Of a stretch of DNA of 43,827 bases, positions 15,980 through 24,704 are shown in pieces. The DNA comes from an uncultured Eubacterium sp. Lineage in GTDB: Bacteria; Bacillota; Clostridia; Lachnospirales; Lachnospiraceae. The position numbers were made by a program, and so were the translations under genes. The notes below the pieces were generated by a model, which was not told the DNA's origin, ran no database searches, and was given only the letters and a program-made list of their open reading frames with translations. Each line of letters begins with the position of its first letter. The stretch's first letter is position 1. Where the stretch lies: the NCBI GenBank assembly GCA_910580075.1, contig CAJTVR010000035.1:1-43827 (forward strand). The letters run 5' to 3'.

Positions 15980-16104
15980 ATCAGTCTCCTTTCGATTTTC
16001 ACTTGCATGATTCTGTATTTCATGCAGATAATGAATAAAATGAATCGTTACGAAAATGCAGCAGTTCTTTATATGACAGCCGGATCCTGAATACCATTCT
16101 TCTG

Positions 16105-16776
16105 TCAGCCGTATATCCGGCAGATCTGGTATTTGGAAAATGCAGCAGTCCGCCGTCCCTGCAGCTGTACAGCATCTTTAATAAGATCTGGCAGGAAAGC
16201 ATCCCATTTTACTTCTAAAACAGCAGTCTGGCTTCCCGCCGGGATGGTGATACAGTCTGGATTTAAATAGTCTGTGCAGTTTAGACCGGTACGGATATCT
16301 GTATCCAGTGTTACCCGCACATTTCCCGGCGCATATACAAAAGCTTCTCTCGTATAGTCGACAATTGTTTTTGGCCGGAGTCCCTGGAACTTCATTTTCG
16401 TATAAAATTCATGTACCAGTTCCTGAGGATTGTTCATGCACCAGTTCCAGCGGTCAGATGCTGCGGCCCGTGCTTCTTCCGTGGTCAGAAATGCGCTCTG
16501 TTTGTTACCAAGTCCGCCATATTTGCTTTTTTTCTCAAGCTGGATTCTGGAAGTATCGCCATTATAGTAGCGGATACGGAATTTTTCACGGCATCGGATA
16601 CCGTTTATTTTTTCCAGCAAAACCTGGTCGGCAGCGTTGTCAAAATAAAGACTCCGAATCCGGTAACTTCCGTTTACCGCATGTTCATCCGGTTTCATTA
16701 CAGCCCGCAGACGCTGGCGCAGCTGCAGAATATCTGCCATATTTATCTCATGTTTCCATTCATGGCGCATATGCAT
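16105..16776 (-). CDS. VTC domain protein, polyphosphate polymerase-like (223 aa)
   Basis: A tunnel-fold VTC domain: HEWKHEIN at the N-terminus, YRIRSLYFDN, KFRIRYYNGD, IQLEKKSKYGG, VRVTLDTDIR and the C-terminal VLEVKWD. The many inward-facing Lys/Arg/Glu residues match the triphosphate tunnel family used by polyphosphate polymerases. Bacterial members in VTC/DUF4956/CotH operons have no established product. AAAGGAG lies 8 nt before the ATG. It is the first gene of the operon. Confidence 0.9.
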   Translation of the reverse strand: MHMRHEWKHEINMADILQLRQRLRAVMKPDEHAVNGSYRIRSLYFDNAADQVLLEKINGIRCREKFRIRYYNGDTSRIQLEKKSKYGGLGNKQSAFLTTEEARAAASDRWNWCMNNPQELVHEFYTKMKFQGLRPKTIVDYTREAFVYAPGNVRVTLDTDIRTGLNCTDYLNPDCITIPAGSQTAVLEVKWDAFLPDLIKDAVQLQGRRTAAFSKYQICRIYG

Positions 16777-16806
16777 AGTTTTATCTCCTTTCTTTATGAT
16801 ATGGCT

Positions 16807-17073
16807 GCAGATTCTGTAAAAGATATCTCATCATGAATCTGCATGACATAGATGTGTATGGAATTGTGCGGCATCTGTCAGCGGTCAGCTGGATTCTGTA
16901 TCAGATGCACTGTGTGCATGACTGCTATAACAAATTCGTGCTTTTTCCAGTCAGAATTCAGACAGTGCAGTGCTTTGATTTCTGACTGGAGGGGAGAATC
17001 ATTTTGTTCCGCTGCCAAAAGGAGGAAAAATGACTGAAGAAGCAGACCGTACATCTGATACAGAATCCGGCTG
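16807..17073 (-). promoter_or_regulatory. Structured leader of the VTC operon
   Basis: If transcription starts near 17100, the mRNA has a leader of about 325 nt with nested stems. An outer stem joins 17052-17073 and 16886-16907 (core GGATTCTGTATCAGAT with its complement, 22-nt arms with one wobble). It encloses a hairpin at 16946-16989 (TCCAGTCAGAA with TTCTGACTGGA). A third stem, GCAGATTC with GAATCTGC, lies at 16807-16842, close to the ribosome site. No known riboswitch class is recognised. A MITE-like insertion is the alternative. Confidence 0.5.
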
Positions 17074-17107
17074 GCTGCCGGTTTCGTAATGAAAAGATAC
17101 GGTATTA

Positions 17108-17170
17108 AGTATATCATCTATGTGTCTGGCATATCTGGATTTTACATCATGAAACTTAAATGAAACTTAG
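17108..17170 (-). promoter_or_regulatory. VTC operon promoter with response-regulator direct repeat
   Basis: On the minus strand AAGTTTCAT occurs twice with an 11-bp period (plus-strand TGAAACTTA at 17150 and 17161). It is followed 14 bp later by a weak -35 (AGATAT, 17131-17136), a 17-nt spacer and TATACT (17108-17113). Direct repeats with one helical turn beside a weak -35 are the usual OmpR/PhoB-family layout. The regulator at 18534-19211 is the obvious candidate. Confidence 0.55.
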
Positions 17171-17225
17171 AAAATGAAAGAAAAGCTGTGAAAAAAAGGT
17201 GAAATTTAAAAATCTGAAACTAATT

Positions 17226-18524
17226 CTATGATGAGACCTCTTTTGCATAAAGTTCCACTGTAAAAATAACCGTATTTCCGCCTGCATATTTCGCAGAAAT
17301 GGTTCCTTTATGTGCTTTTACAATCGCATATGCAGCTGACAGGCCGATGCCATAGCCGCCGTTTTTCTGCGTACGGGCGCTGTCTGCACGGTAAAAACGG
17401 TCAAACAGCTTTTCAGCATCATCCTGTGGCAGTCTGCTGCATGTATTTTCCACATGAAGCAGAATTTTTCCGGCGGATGTCTGCAAAGTGACAGTAACCG
17501 TTCCTTTGGAATCTGCATATTTGACTGCATTATCAAATAATACAGACAGAAGCCGCTGCATGTATTCCTGGTTTGCCTGAATGAATAAATCTGGCTGGAT
17601 CCGGGCCTGTATTGTAATCTGCCGCAGCGCTGCCGGTTCATAAAAAGGCTGAAGTGCAGTATCACACAGTTCACTGAATGAAAAAACAGTCATCTGAAGA
17701 TTCTGATTTTCTTCATCCATTTTAGCCAGTGTCAGAAGATTCTGCATAAGACCGTTCAGCCGCACAGTCTGGGATCTGATATTGCGGCTCCATTTATTTT
17801 CACCATTTATCAGCTCCATTGCATCGATATTTGCCTGAATGACGGCTAAAGGTGTTTTGATTTCATGTCCGGCATCTGTAACAAACTGTTTCTGTCTCTG
17901 TATATTCCGGGCAATCGGGCGGATTGCTTTGCGTGATAACAAAATCACAGGCAGCAGCATGAAAAACCAGCAGACCAGAGCAGCCGCTGCCGATAAAGCC
18001 AGTACGGCAGATATCTGGTCAGACTGCCTGGAGGCATCCAGAAATACGATAATTTTAAATACACCGTCTGTTTTGTCCTGGTCTGTAATTTTGAACTTAA
18101 AGTTACTGATATAACCTGTTTTCTTCTGCTTTTCCAGTGCCTTGTGCGCATATTCTGATGCTTCGTCTTCTGTTACGGAGGATATCCGGCTCACATTTGT
18201 ATTCAGGATACTGTTGTCTGCTCCAAGGTGTACGACAAAAAAACGCAGGGACATGGCAGTATCTTTATCGATCGGAGGATTGAACAGATTTTTTCGCTCC
18301 GGTTTATCGGAAGGCTTGTCAAAAAAACGGTCAGCGGGAAATTCCGGCTTTTCCTGTTTTAGGATATGTGTTTCTGTATCTGAGAGCATGGCAAGGTGGC
18401 GGTCTGTCTGCCGTATGTTTATCCAGCTGTTTGTGATATTAATGCCGCTGATCAGAACCAGCAGCAGTACGGTGACAGCTGCCATGGCTGAATATATAAA
18501 TTTTTTCTGTAATGTTTTAATCAT
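17226..18524 (-). CDS. Sensor histidine kinase (432 aa)
   Basis: Membrane helices at about 10-30 and 171-196 enclose an extracellular domain of about 140 residues. A short linker leads to the DHp domain with H220 (DAGHEIKTPLAV) and an ATPase domain with N box (LFDNAVKYA), FDRFYRAD and the G2 box (GYGIGLS). The classic G1 motif is degenerate (LHVENTCSRLP instead of DNGPG), which is common in this EnvZ-like clade. Its gene starts 9 bp after the regulator's stop. Its own stop lies about 50 bp before the box for the VTC operon, so the system very likely controls that operon. Confidence 0.93.
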   Translation of the reverse strand: MIKTLQKKFIYSAMAAVTVLLLVLISGINITNSWINIRQTDRHLAMLSDTETHILKQEKPEFPADRFFDKPSDKPERKNLFNPPIDKDTAMSLRFFVVHLGADNSILNTNVSRISSVTEDEASEYAHKALEKQKKTGYISNFKFKITDQDKTDGVFKIIVFLDASRQSDQISAVLALSAAAALVCWFFMLLPVILLSRKAIRPIARNIQRQKQFVTDAGHEIKTPLAVIQANIDAMELINGENKWSRNIRSQTVRLNGLMQNLLTLAKMDEENQNLQMTVFSFSELCDTALQPFYEPAALRQITIQARIQPDLFIQANQEYMQRLLSVLFDNAVKYADSKGTVTVTLQTSAGKILLHVENTCSRLPQDDAEKLFDRFYRADSARTQKNGGYGIGLSAAYAIVKAHKGTISAKYAGGNTVIFTVELYAKEVSS

Positions 18525-18533
18525 AGGTCTGAC

Positions 18534-19211
18534 TTATACCTTTCCATCGTAAAGCATATAACCGATATTTCTCTTTGCCTTAATGATAACACGGGATTTT
18601 AATGCTGCCAGACGCTTGCGCAGATAAGAAATATATACCCAGACAATACCGATTCCGGCATCTGTATCATAACCCCATATTTTTACAAGCAAATCCGCAG
18701 ACGACAGGTGCATGCCCTGATTCAGCATCAGTATTTCCATCAGCTGGTATTCCAGCTTAGGGAGTACGAAACTCTGGCCGTTTCCGCTCAGTTCATAGCT
18801 GCTTAGATTCAGGGAAATATCTCCGCACTTTAAAATACCTGGTGTAAAAGATTCACGGCGTCTTAACATGGCCCGGATCCTGGCTAACAGTTCTCCCATG
18901 TCAAAAGGTTTCGGGAGATAGTCATCTGCTCCCATATCCAGCCCTTCGATACGGTCTTCAATATCTGATTTTGCAGTTAACAGCAGCACAGGTGTACGGC
19001 TGCCTTCCCTGCGAAGCTGCTTTAATACCTCAAGTCCGTTTAGCTTTGGCATCATAATATCCAGAATAATCCCGTCATACTGTTCTGTACGTGTATACGC
19101 AAGCGCTTCTTCTCCGTCATAAACGGTGTCTACAGAATATTTATGATAGGTCAGAATGTCTGTTACAGCTTCTGACATGGCCGGTTCATCTTCGGCGTAT
19201 AATAGTTTCAT
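18534..19211 (-). CDS. OmpR-family response regulator (225 aa)
   Basis: A receiver with E7/D8/E9, phospho-acceptor D51 (IILDIMMPK), T79 and K101 (LPKPFD), and a C-terminal winged helix (QSFVLPKLEYQLMEILMLNQGMHLS, then VYISYLRKRL). It is the first gene of the two-component pair. A promoter is visible upstream on the minus strand with TTGACA (complement of 19306-19311). Confidence 0.94.
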   Translation of the reverse strand: MKLLYAEDEPAMSEAVTDILTYHKYSVDTVYDGEEALAYTRTEQYDGIILDIMMPKLNGLEVLKQLRREGSRTPVLLLTAKSDIEDRIEGLDMGADDYLPKPFDMGELLARIRAMLRRRESFTPGILKCGDISLNLSSYELSGNGQSFVLPKLEYQLMEILMLNQGMHLSSADLLVKIWGYDTDAGIGIVWVYISYLRKRLAALKSRVIIKAKRNIGYMLYDGKV

Positions 19212-19357
19212 ATGGTCTGGTTCCTTTCTGTGCTGATTTTGTTATCATAACTGATGACGGGGTTTTCTGTAAATATGTTCCTGATAATTATTTAGAATTT
19301 TTATTTGTCAAACGGTTATCTAAGTTTGTTTTATCTGTGCGAATCGGGTTTAAACAC

Positions 19358-19386
19358 TTGAGTTCCTGCATTATTATTGGTATAAT
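19358..19386 (+). promoter_or_regulatory. Promoter of the sortase gene
   Basis: TTGAGT (19358-19363), a 17-nt spacer and TATAAT (19381-19386), 75 bp before the ATG. The divergent response-regulator promoter lies about 50 bp to the left. Confidence 0.7.
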
Positions 19387-19461
19387 TAGGGAAGCAGTAA
19401 ACATTAATAAGCAGGTTGTCGATATTTATATTAAAAATCAATAAAAAAGCAAAGGAAAGCT

Positions 19462-21408
19462 ATGAAGTGGAATTTAGAATGGATTGATTTGCAAAATATT
19501 GAACGAATGATAGCTGAATGCTGGCGTATGAATGAGCGTCAGCTGGAGAAATACTGCAGAAAGCTGTCCCGGCAGAAAGACCTGGAATTCGCTGGAGAGC
19601 TTGGGATAAAATTTTTAGATCTGATGTGCAGTTGTATAGACGCTGGTAACAAACCTGACTGGCCAAAACTCCAAAAAGACGTCCGGCTGATGATGGAGCT
19701 GATACAGGACGGACAGGGGCAGCATGAAATTTACTGGAAAAGCCAGTATCAGGAACTAGCTTCAGCTACAGCCACTTATTTTAGTACAAAATTCGGCAAA
19801 GCTTTTACGGACCAGCTGGCAGCAAAGCTGGATCTGGATTTAAGCGAAGAGCAGAGAATGCTTCAGCAGGATATTCGAAAAATACAAAAAATCTGTGCTT
19901 CCTGCAGGTGGGAAGATGAAGAAAAAGCAAAAACGACAGTTTCACTCCTCGTACAGGATGAGAAATATTATTTTTCCAGCTGGCTTGGAGATGCATTTAT
20001 TAATGTGCTGCAGCAACGCTATGGAAAAAAGGAGGAAGATGAAGAGGAAGCAGAGCCAGTAACAGAACCGCCAGAAATACAGCCAAAACCGAAAGTGATA
20101 AGAAGATCATCACTGAAAGCAAAAATAGCCTGGACACTGGTAGTCTGTATTTCAGCCGGGGCAGCAGTACTCTGGCTGTACATGCAGTCAAAAAACGGGC
20201 CGGGCAGGCTGAAACTGCAAAACCTGATGTCAGGTGCTGCATCTGCGGCAGAGGAAGTGATGCAGACAGTGTATACTGATCAGGAGATTGTAAAAAATGA
20301 TGAAAAATTACAAAGTCAGAATCTGACAGCTGGCTGGGAGGATCTGACAGGAAACAGTGAAGATAAAGCATCTGGGAAGTACCAGAACAGTGCTGGCACC
20401 GGAACATCCGGACAACAGGAAACCGGGACAGGCACGGCAGAAAACAATGCAGGAACGAATGATTTCAGCCAGGCAGATACTGCTGCAGACGGACAGGCTG
20501 CCGGTGAGAAAACATCCGGGCAGACAGATCCGGGCGGAACGTCCGGGTATCCGGACAGCATTCAGGCATCCGGACAGGCGGAAGACAGCGCAGGCGGTAA
20601 AATATCCGGGTATTCAGACAGTATCCAGGCATCCGGGCAGCCAGAAGGCAGCGCAGGCGGCAAAACGTCCATGGATCTGAAAAACAGCGGAAAAGCATCC
20701 GCAAAAGAGGAAAACACAGCTGCATGGGAGACAGATATCCAGGCACCGGGTAAAAACGTGCCGCATATTTTAGATAAAAATACAGCAGATACCGGATCCG
20801 GGCAGCAGATACCGGATATACTGCCCCAGTATCAGACGTTTTATCAAAACTATCCGGATTTATTCGGCTGGCTGAAAATTCCAGGCACACAGATCGATCA
20901 TCCGGTTATGCAGTCAGATGATGCGAAACGCGGCGAACGGTATTATTATCTCCACCGGCATTATGATGGTACAAAATCAGAGGCGGGGTCTTTATTTGTA
21001 GAGAGTAAGAGCAGCTGCTATCCGCAGGATGACAATACAGTCATTTATGGACATAACATGAGCAGCGGACTGAATTTCGGGATACTGGAGAATTATAAGG
21101 ATGAAGAATTTTTTAAGAATCATCAGACCATTCAGTTTGATACGGTCTATGAAACAGGAACCTATCAGATAGCAGCAGTCATGATTACAAGAATTTTGTA
21201 TCAGGAAGAAGAAGGTTTTCGTTATTACCGGTTTTATAACTATCATGACAGCAGCGAATTTCAGCAGTGCATGGATTTAATCAAAGAAAACCAGCTTTAT
21301 GATACGGGAATCGGGCTGCAGCCGTCAGACAAGCTGTTAATGCTGTCTACCTGTGAATATTCACTGCCAAACGGACGTCTTGTAGTCGTAGCCAAAAGGG
21401 TAGAATAA
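19462..21408 (+). CDS. Class B sortase with a large cytoplasmic N-terminal domain (648 aa)
   Basis: Residues 1-200 are soluble and helical, with no signal peptide, and end in an acidic/Pro hinge. One membrane helix lies at about 224-243 (IAWTLVVCISAGAAVLWLYM). Residues 250-440 are a Gly/Ser/Thr/Gln-rich linker with near-repeats of SGYPDSIQASGQAEDSAGGK. The sortase B domain occupies about 450-648, with catalytic H531 (YGHN), C631 (LSTCEYS) and R639. A membrane sortase with the catalytic domain outside fits the layout, but the N-terminal domain is much longer than the usual 10-30 residues. Its nearest neighbour, the secreted protein downstream, lacks a clear sorting motif. Confidence 0.9.
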   Translation: MKWNLEWIDLQNIERMIAECWRMNERQLEKYCRKLSRQKDLEFAGELGIKFLDLMCSCIDAGNKPDWPKLQKDVRLMMELIQDGQGQHEIYWKSQYQELASATATYFSTKFGKAFTDQLAAKLDLDLSEEQRMLQQDIRKIQKICASCRWEDEEKAKTTVSLLVQDEKYYFSSWLGDAFINVLQQRYGKKEEDEEEAEPVTEPPEIQPKPKVIRRSSLKAKIAWTLVVCISAGAAVLWLYMQSKNGPGRLKLQNLMSGAASAAEEVMQTVYTDQEIVKNDEKLQSQNLTAGWEDLTGNSEDKASGKYQNSAGTGTSGQQETGTGTAENNAGTNDFSQADTAADGQAAGEKTSGQTDPGGTSGYPDSIQASGQAEDSAGGKISGYSDSIQASGQPEGSAGGKTSMDLKNSGKASAKEENTAAWETDIQAPGKNVPHILDKNTADTGSGQQIPDILPQYQTFYQNYPDLFGWLKIPGTQIDHPVMQSDDAKRGERYYYLHRHYDGTKSEAGSLFVESKSSCYPQDDNTVIYGHNMSSGLNFGILENYKDEEFFKNHQTIQFDTVYETGTYQIAAVMITRILYQEEEGFRYYRFYNYHDSSEFQQCMDLIKENQLYDTGIGLQPSDKLLMLSTCEYSLPNGRLVVVAKRVE

Positions 21409-21510
21409 AGGTCAGCAGTTAAGGAACAGACGGGAGCGGAAACATATGTTACAGTACAAAAAAACGGCCTGTAACGAAAATAAGGTAACAGTATCTGGAA
21501 AGGAGACAAC

Positions 21511-23517
21511 ATGAAATTATCTTGTAAAAAGAAACATTATATTATCACATTTTTGTTATTTTTTGTCATGACAGCAGCTGTATTATCTGGCAGAAATCAG
21601 ATACAGGCGCAGGCACAGTCCCAGGGCTTAGGCGTAAGATACCGCACACAGCAGGAAATCAGGGACTATGTAGCAAGAACTCAGGCATCTTTAACGGACA
21701 ACGTTACTTTTGTAATAAATCCATATACAGAATCGCCGTACAATCCGGGAAGGCTGACAGACAGCACGCAGCAGTCCGCATTAAACATGTTAAACCAGAT
21801 TCGTTATATTGCAGGGCTTTCAAATAACGTAACTGTTTCAAGCCGTTATTCGGAATATGCGCAGGCAGCAGCGCTGCTTCAGTATGTAAACGGACAGCTG
21901 TCTAACAATTATGTTACAAGCCGTCCGTATGCAATGGATAACAATCTGTATCAGACAGCGCAGACTGGAATCACAAACTGCAACAGCGCCTGGGCAGCAT
22001 ACAGCAGCAATACGCTGAATGAAACAATGATTTCTTCATGGATGAATGATTCTAACCGTTCAAATACAGCATATATGGAACAGCGCAGATGGATTCTAAA
22101 TCCGCGGATGGGACAGACAGGATTTGGTTCTGTAAACGGGATCAGAGGCACATTCCATACAGCTTATGTAAAAGATACAAGCAATACACTGGGAAATGAA
22201 ACAGGTGTTGTATGGCCTGCAATGAATATGCCGATTGAATATTTTTCTACAGATTCGCCATGGAGCATCAGTCTGGGACGTACGGTCAATATGGCAAATG
22301 TGAAAGTATCTCTTTTAAGATATTCAGATTATAAGACATGGAATTTTTCATCAGGTGCTTCTGATGGAGACTTTTATGTCAATAACACAGCCAGCGGACA
22401 GACAGGATGCATCATATTCCGTCCGTCAGCGCAGAGTCTTGGAAGCTATAAAAACGGGGATTCCTTCCGTGTTACTATTTCCGGCGCAGGCACTCCGATT
22501 GTATATACCGTTCAGTTCTTTAATCTCGACCAGCCGAGAATTACATATACAACCTACTTTGACAGTCAGGGCGGCAGCACAATAGATCCGATTGTTGTTC
22601 ATGAGCAGCAGACAATTTCTACGCTTCCTGTTCCTGTAAAAGCAAATTCAGATTTTCTTGGATGGTATACGGGACAGAACGGAACCGGAACAATGCTCAC
22701 AAATACAACGGTTATTAACTCAAACAGAACTTATTATGCATACTGGAGAACAAGAGGAACATCTTATACATCATCTCTGTCCGTGACTTACAGCGGAGGA
22801 AGATATGCAGGCGCTAATATTGCAGACGGTCTGACTGTATATGTAAACTATGCAAACGGTACTTCAGAAAGAGTATACAATTATACAATATCGAAACAGA
22901 CACTCAGCGCAGGAACGAATCAGGTAGTTGTAACATACAATGGAATTTCACAGACGATTTACATTAATACAGACGGATCTACAGGCTCTAATGTAAATAC
23001 AAATCCGGTATATTACGAACTGTTCTTCCATCCAAACGGCGGAACAAACTTAAATTACCAGAAGATATCGATTGCTGTAGGCGATGAACTCGACGCGCTT
23101 CCGACTGTCCAGCGTGCAAATTACACATTTAAGGGCTGGTATACCAAGCCATCCGGCGGTACAAAGATTACAAAATCAACCATTCCAAACAGAGACAGCG
23201 TATTGTATGCACAGTGGACAAGAGTTACCAAACCTTCGAGAGCTTCCGCACCGACGATTTCCAAACCGGAAAAAGGCAGCATGAAAGTCAGGCTGAAATC
23301 TGTAAACGGAGCAGAAGGTTATGAGATTGCTTATTCTACGGACAGCAGTTTTTCATCCGGGGTTAAGAAAGTATCTACATACTATACGACAAAAACATTT
23401 AAAAACCTGAAATCAGGTGAAAGCTATTATGTCAGAGTACGTGCTTACAAGCTGGATTCTATGGGACGTAAGATATATGGAAGCTATAGCGCAAGAAAAG
23501 GTGTCGTACTTTCATAA
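21511..23517 (+). CDS. Secreted protein: CAP-like, InlB-type repeats, Ig-like and FnIII domains (668 aa)
   Basis: A signal peptide covers about 1-34 (FLLFFVMTAAVLSG). Residues 85-235 resemble a CAP/SCP domain (LNMLNQIRYIAGL, then RRWILNPRMGQTGFGSV). Two Listeria-Bacteroides (InlB B) repeats follow at about 345-410 and 498-568, each ending in GWYT...YAYW or YAQW. Between them is an Ig-like module (SLSVTYSGGRYAGANI to ISQTIYINT). A fibronectin III-like domain ends the protein (about 575-668). No LPXTG-like signal or membrane anchor is seen at the C-terminus, so it is probably released or held by non-covalent contacts. Confidence 0.88.
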   Translation: MKLSCKKKHYIITFLLFFVMTAAVLSGRNQIQAQAQSQGLGVRYRTQQEIRDYVARTQASLTDNVTFVINPYTESPYNPGRLTDSTQQSALNMLNQIRYIAGLSNNVTVSSRYSEYAQAAALLQYVNGQLSNNYVTSRPYAMDNNLYQTAQTGITNCNSAWAAYSSNTLNETMISSWMNDSNRSNTAYMEQRRWILNPRMGQTGFGSVNGIRGTFHTAYVKDTSNTLGNETGVVWPAMNMPIEYFSTDSPWSISLGRTVNMANVKVSLLRYSDYKTWNFSSGASDGDFYVNNTASGQTGCIIFRPSAQSLGSYKNGDSFRVTISGAGTPIVYTVQFFNLDQPRITYTTYFDSQGGSTIDPIVVHEQQTISTLPVPVKANSDFLGWYTGQNGTGTMLTNTTVINSNRTYYAYWRTRGTSYTSSLSVTYSGGRYAGANIADGLTVYVNYANGTSERVYNYTISKQTLSAGTNQVVVTYNGISQTIYINTDGSTGSNVNTNPVYYELFFHPNGGTNLNYQKISIAVGDELDALPTVQRANYTFKGWYTKPSGGTKITKSTIPNRDSVLYAQWTRVTKPSRASAPTISKPEKGSMKVRLKSVNGAEGYEIAYSTDSSFSSGVKKVSTYYTTKTFKNLKSGESYYVRVRAYKLDSMGRKIYGSYSARKGVVLS

Positions 23518-23593
23518 GAAACAGCTTTAAAAAATAAGTGATAAGGAAGCAGCACGGGAAAAGGTGCAGTACTTTCGTAAGAAACAGCTTTTT
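23491..23593 (+). repeat. Duplication of the secreted protein gene's stop region
   Basis: GCAAGAAAAGGTG, GTACTTTCATAAGAAACAG and CTTT at the gene end recur from 23552 as GCACGGGAAAAGGTG, GTACTTTCGTAAGAAACAG and CTTTT. The period is about 61 nt. Confidence 0.75.
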
Positions 23594-23743
23594 AATGTTA
23601 GCGTATGAATATTTTGGAACTTATATAATATAAAATATTTATATAATAATAGAAATTTTCTATAGAGAAATTGTCAAATAGATAATTATTAGAAGCTATA
23701 TATGGAAATTTTCTAAATCAACTGAAGTTACATGATACAGAAT

Positions 23744-23812
23744 GAAGACTGCTGTATAAAAAGACAGTCATGCTGAAAGCGTGAAATATCTTTTTATGCA
23801 GCGGTCTTTTTA
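23744..23812 (+). terminator. Terminator after the sortase/secreted protein unit
   Basis: AGACTGCTGTATAAAAAGA pairs with TCTTTTTATGCAGCGGTCT across a 24-nt apical part and is followed by TTTTTATTTG. Confidence 0.8.
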
Positions 23813-24119
23813 TTTGTTCAAAAACTTGCAGCAGAATAATCAGACAGACAGATGTGCAAGGCTCTGAAAAGTATCTGGTAACAGCTCAGACAGGGAACGT
23901 CGCACCAGGCAAAATATATACAAGGCATAGTTCATAAGACGATTTCAACCAGTTATATTATTTTTTAATGCAGCAGTCCCGCATGAAAATGTAATGGCTG
24001 CAGGTATTCAGCCCATTTAAAAGCAATTTCCAAAAACTGAATACGAAGCAGATATCAATAAGTTATCGGGACTGTTACTGAACTTGTAATCTGGACACAA
24101 ATTATTCATGAAAATATAA
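23813..24119. other. Non-coding stretch before the marR promoter
   Basis: About 300 bp with no ORF that has a ribosome site, no clear repeat and no strong hairpin. It separates the terminator at 23744-23812 from the promoter at 24120. Confidence 0.6.
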
Positions 24120-24187
24120 TTGACACATTTATGTCAGTCATGCTATAATTTTCTAACAAATCCAAATATTTAACAGTGTTAAATATT
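24120..24187 (+). promoter_or_regulatory. marR/ABC exporter promoter with palindromic operator
   Basis: TTGACA (24120-24125), an 18-nt spacer and TATAAT (24144-24149). A perfect palindrome with 11-nt arms around a single G lies at 24165-24187 (AATATTTAACA and TGTTAAATATT), over the first transcribed bases. This is where MarR-family repressors commonly bind, and the marR gene is the first ORF downstream. The leader is long (about 550 nt) because of the MITE-like insertion. Confidence 0.65.
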
Positions 24188-24367
24188 ATATTGCAAAATT
24201 ATTTTTATAGAAAAATATTATTCTGTCTATGAAGCAATAGATGGTCAGGCTGGCTGCGGAGGAATAACACTAGGGCGCAAAGCTTCGGAACACGTTAGGA
24301 GGCCGGGCTTCGGAAAGCATCAGGAAAACAGCTGCCGGACAAATATACATAAATTCAGCCGGTATCA

Positions 24368-24652
24368 GCCGGGCGGAGAAACTTTTTCCTTTTTCTGTGA
24401 CTCCAAAGAACAGTTAGAAATTCTTAATTTTCTGCCTGATATCCAGGATTTGGGGCACACTGCCTGGCGCTGAGAAAACTTAGAAGCCCCAAAAGGTGCC
24501 TGCCAGTGCCAGAACATCAAGCATGCCAAAACGTCAGGGCATCAGGCACCGGTCCGTCCGCTGCCACAGACCTGAAGCAGAAAATTTAGAATTTCTTACT
24601 GTTCGCAGGCGGAACAGAAAAAGGAAAAAGTTTCTCCGCCCGGCGTTCGGGT
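24368..24652. mobile_element. MITE-like element, copy 2, inverted relative to copy 1
   Basis: Read on the minus strand, this segment matches 7515-7804 over its length, including the 39-nt terminal repeat (starting ACCCGAACGCCGGGCGGAGA at 24652 going left) and the interior (CTGTGGCAGCGGACGGACCG). The other end lacks the outermost bases. It lies between the marR promoter and the marR start, within the leader. Confidence 0.75.
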
Positions 24653-24704
24653 ATTCTATATATAAAATAGTTGATAATCATAAATGAAAGGAAGGCATAC
24701 AAAT

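Noticed and set aside
16020..16202. Minus-strand 60-codon ORF overlapping the VTC gene 3' end
   Set aside because: It overlaps a clear gene in another frame and has no ribosome site.
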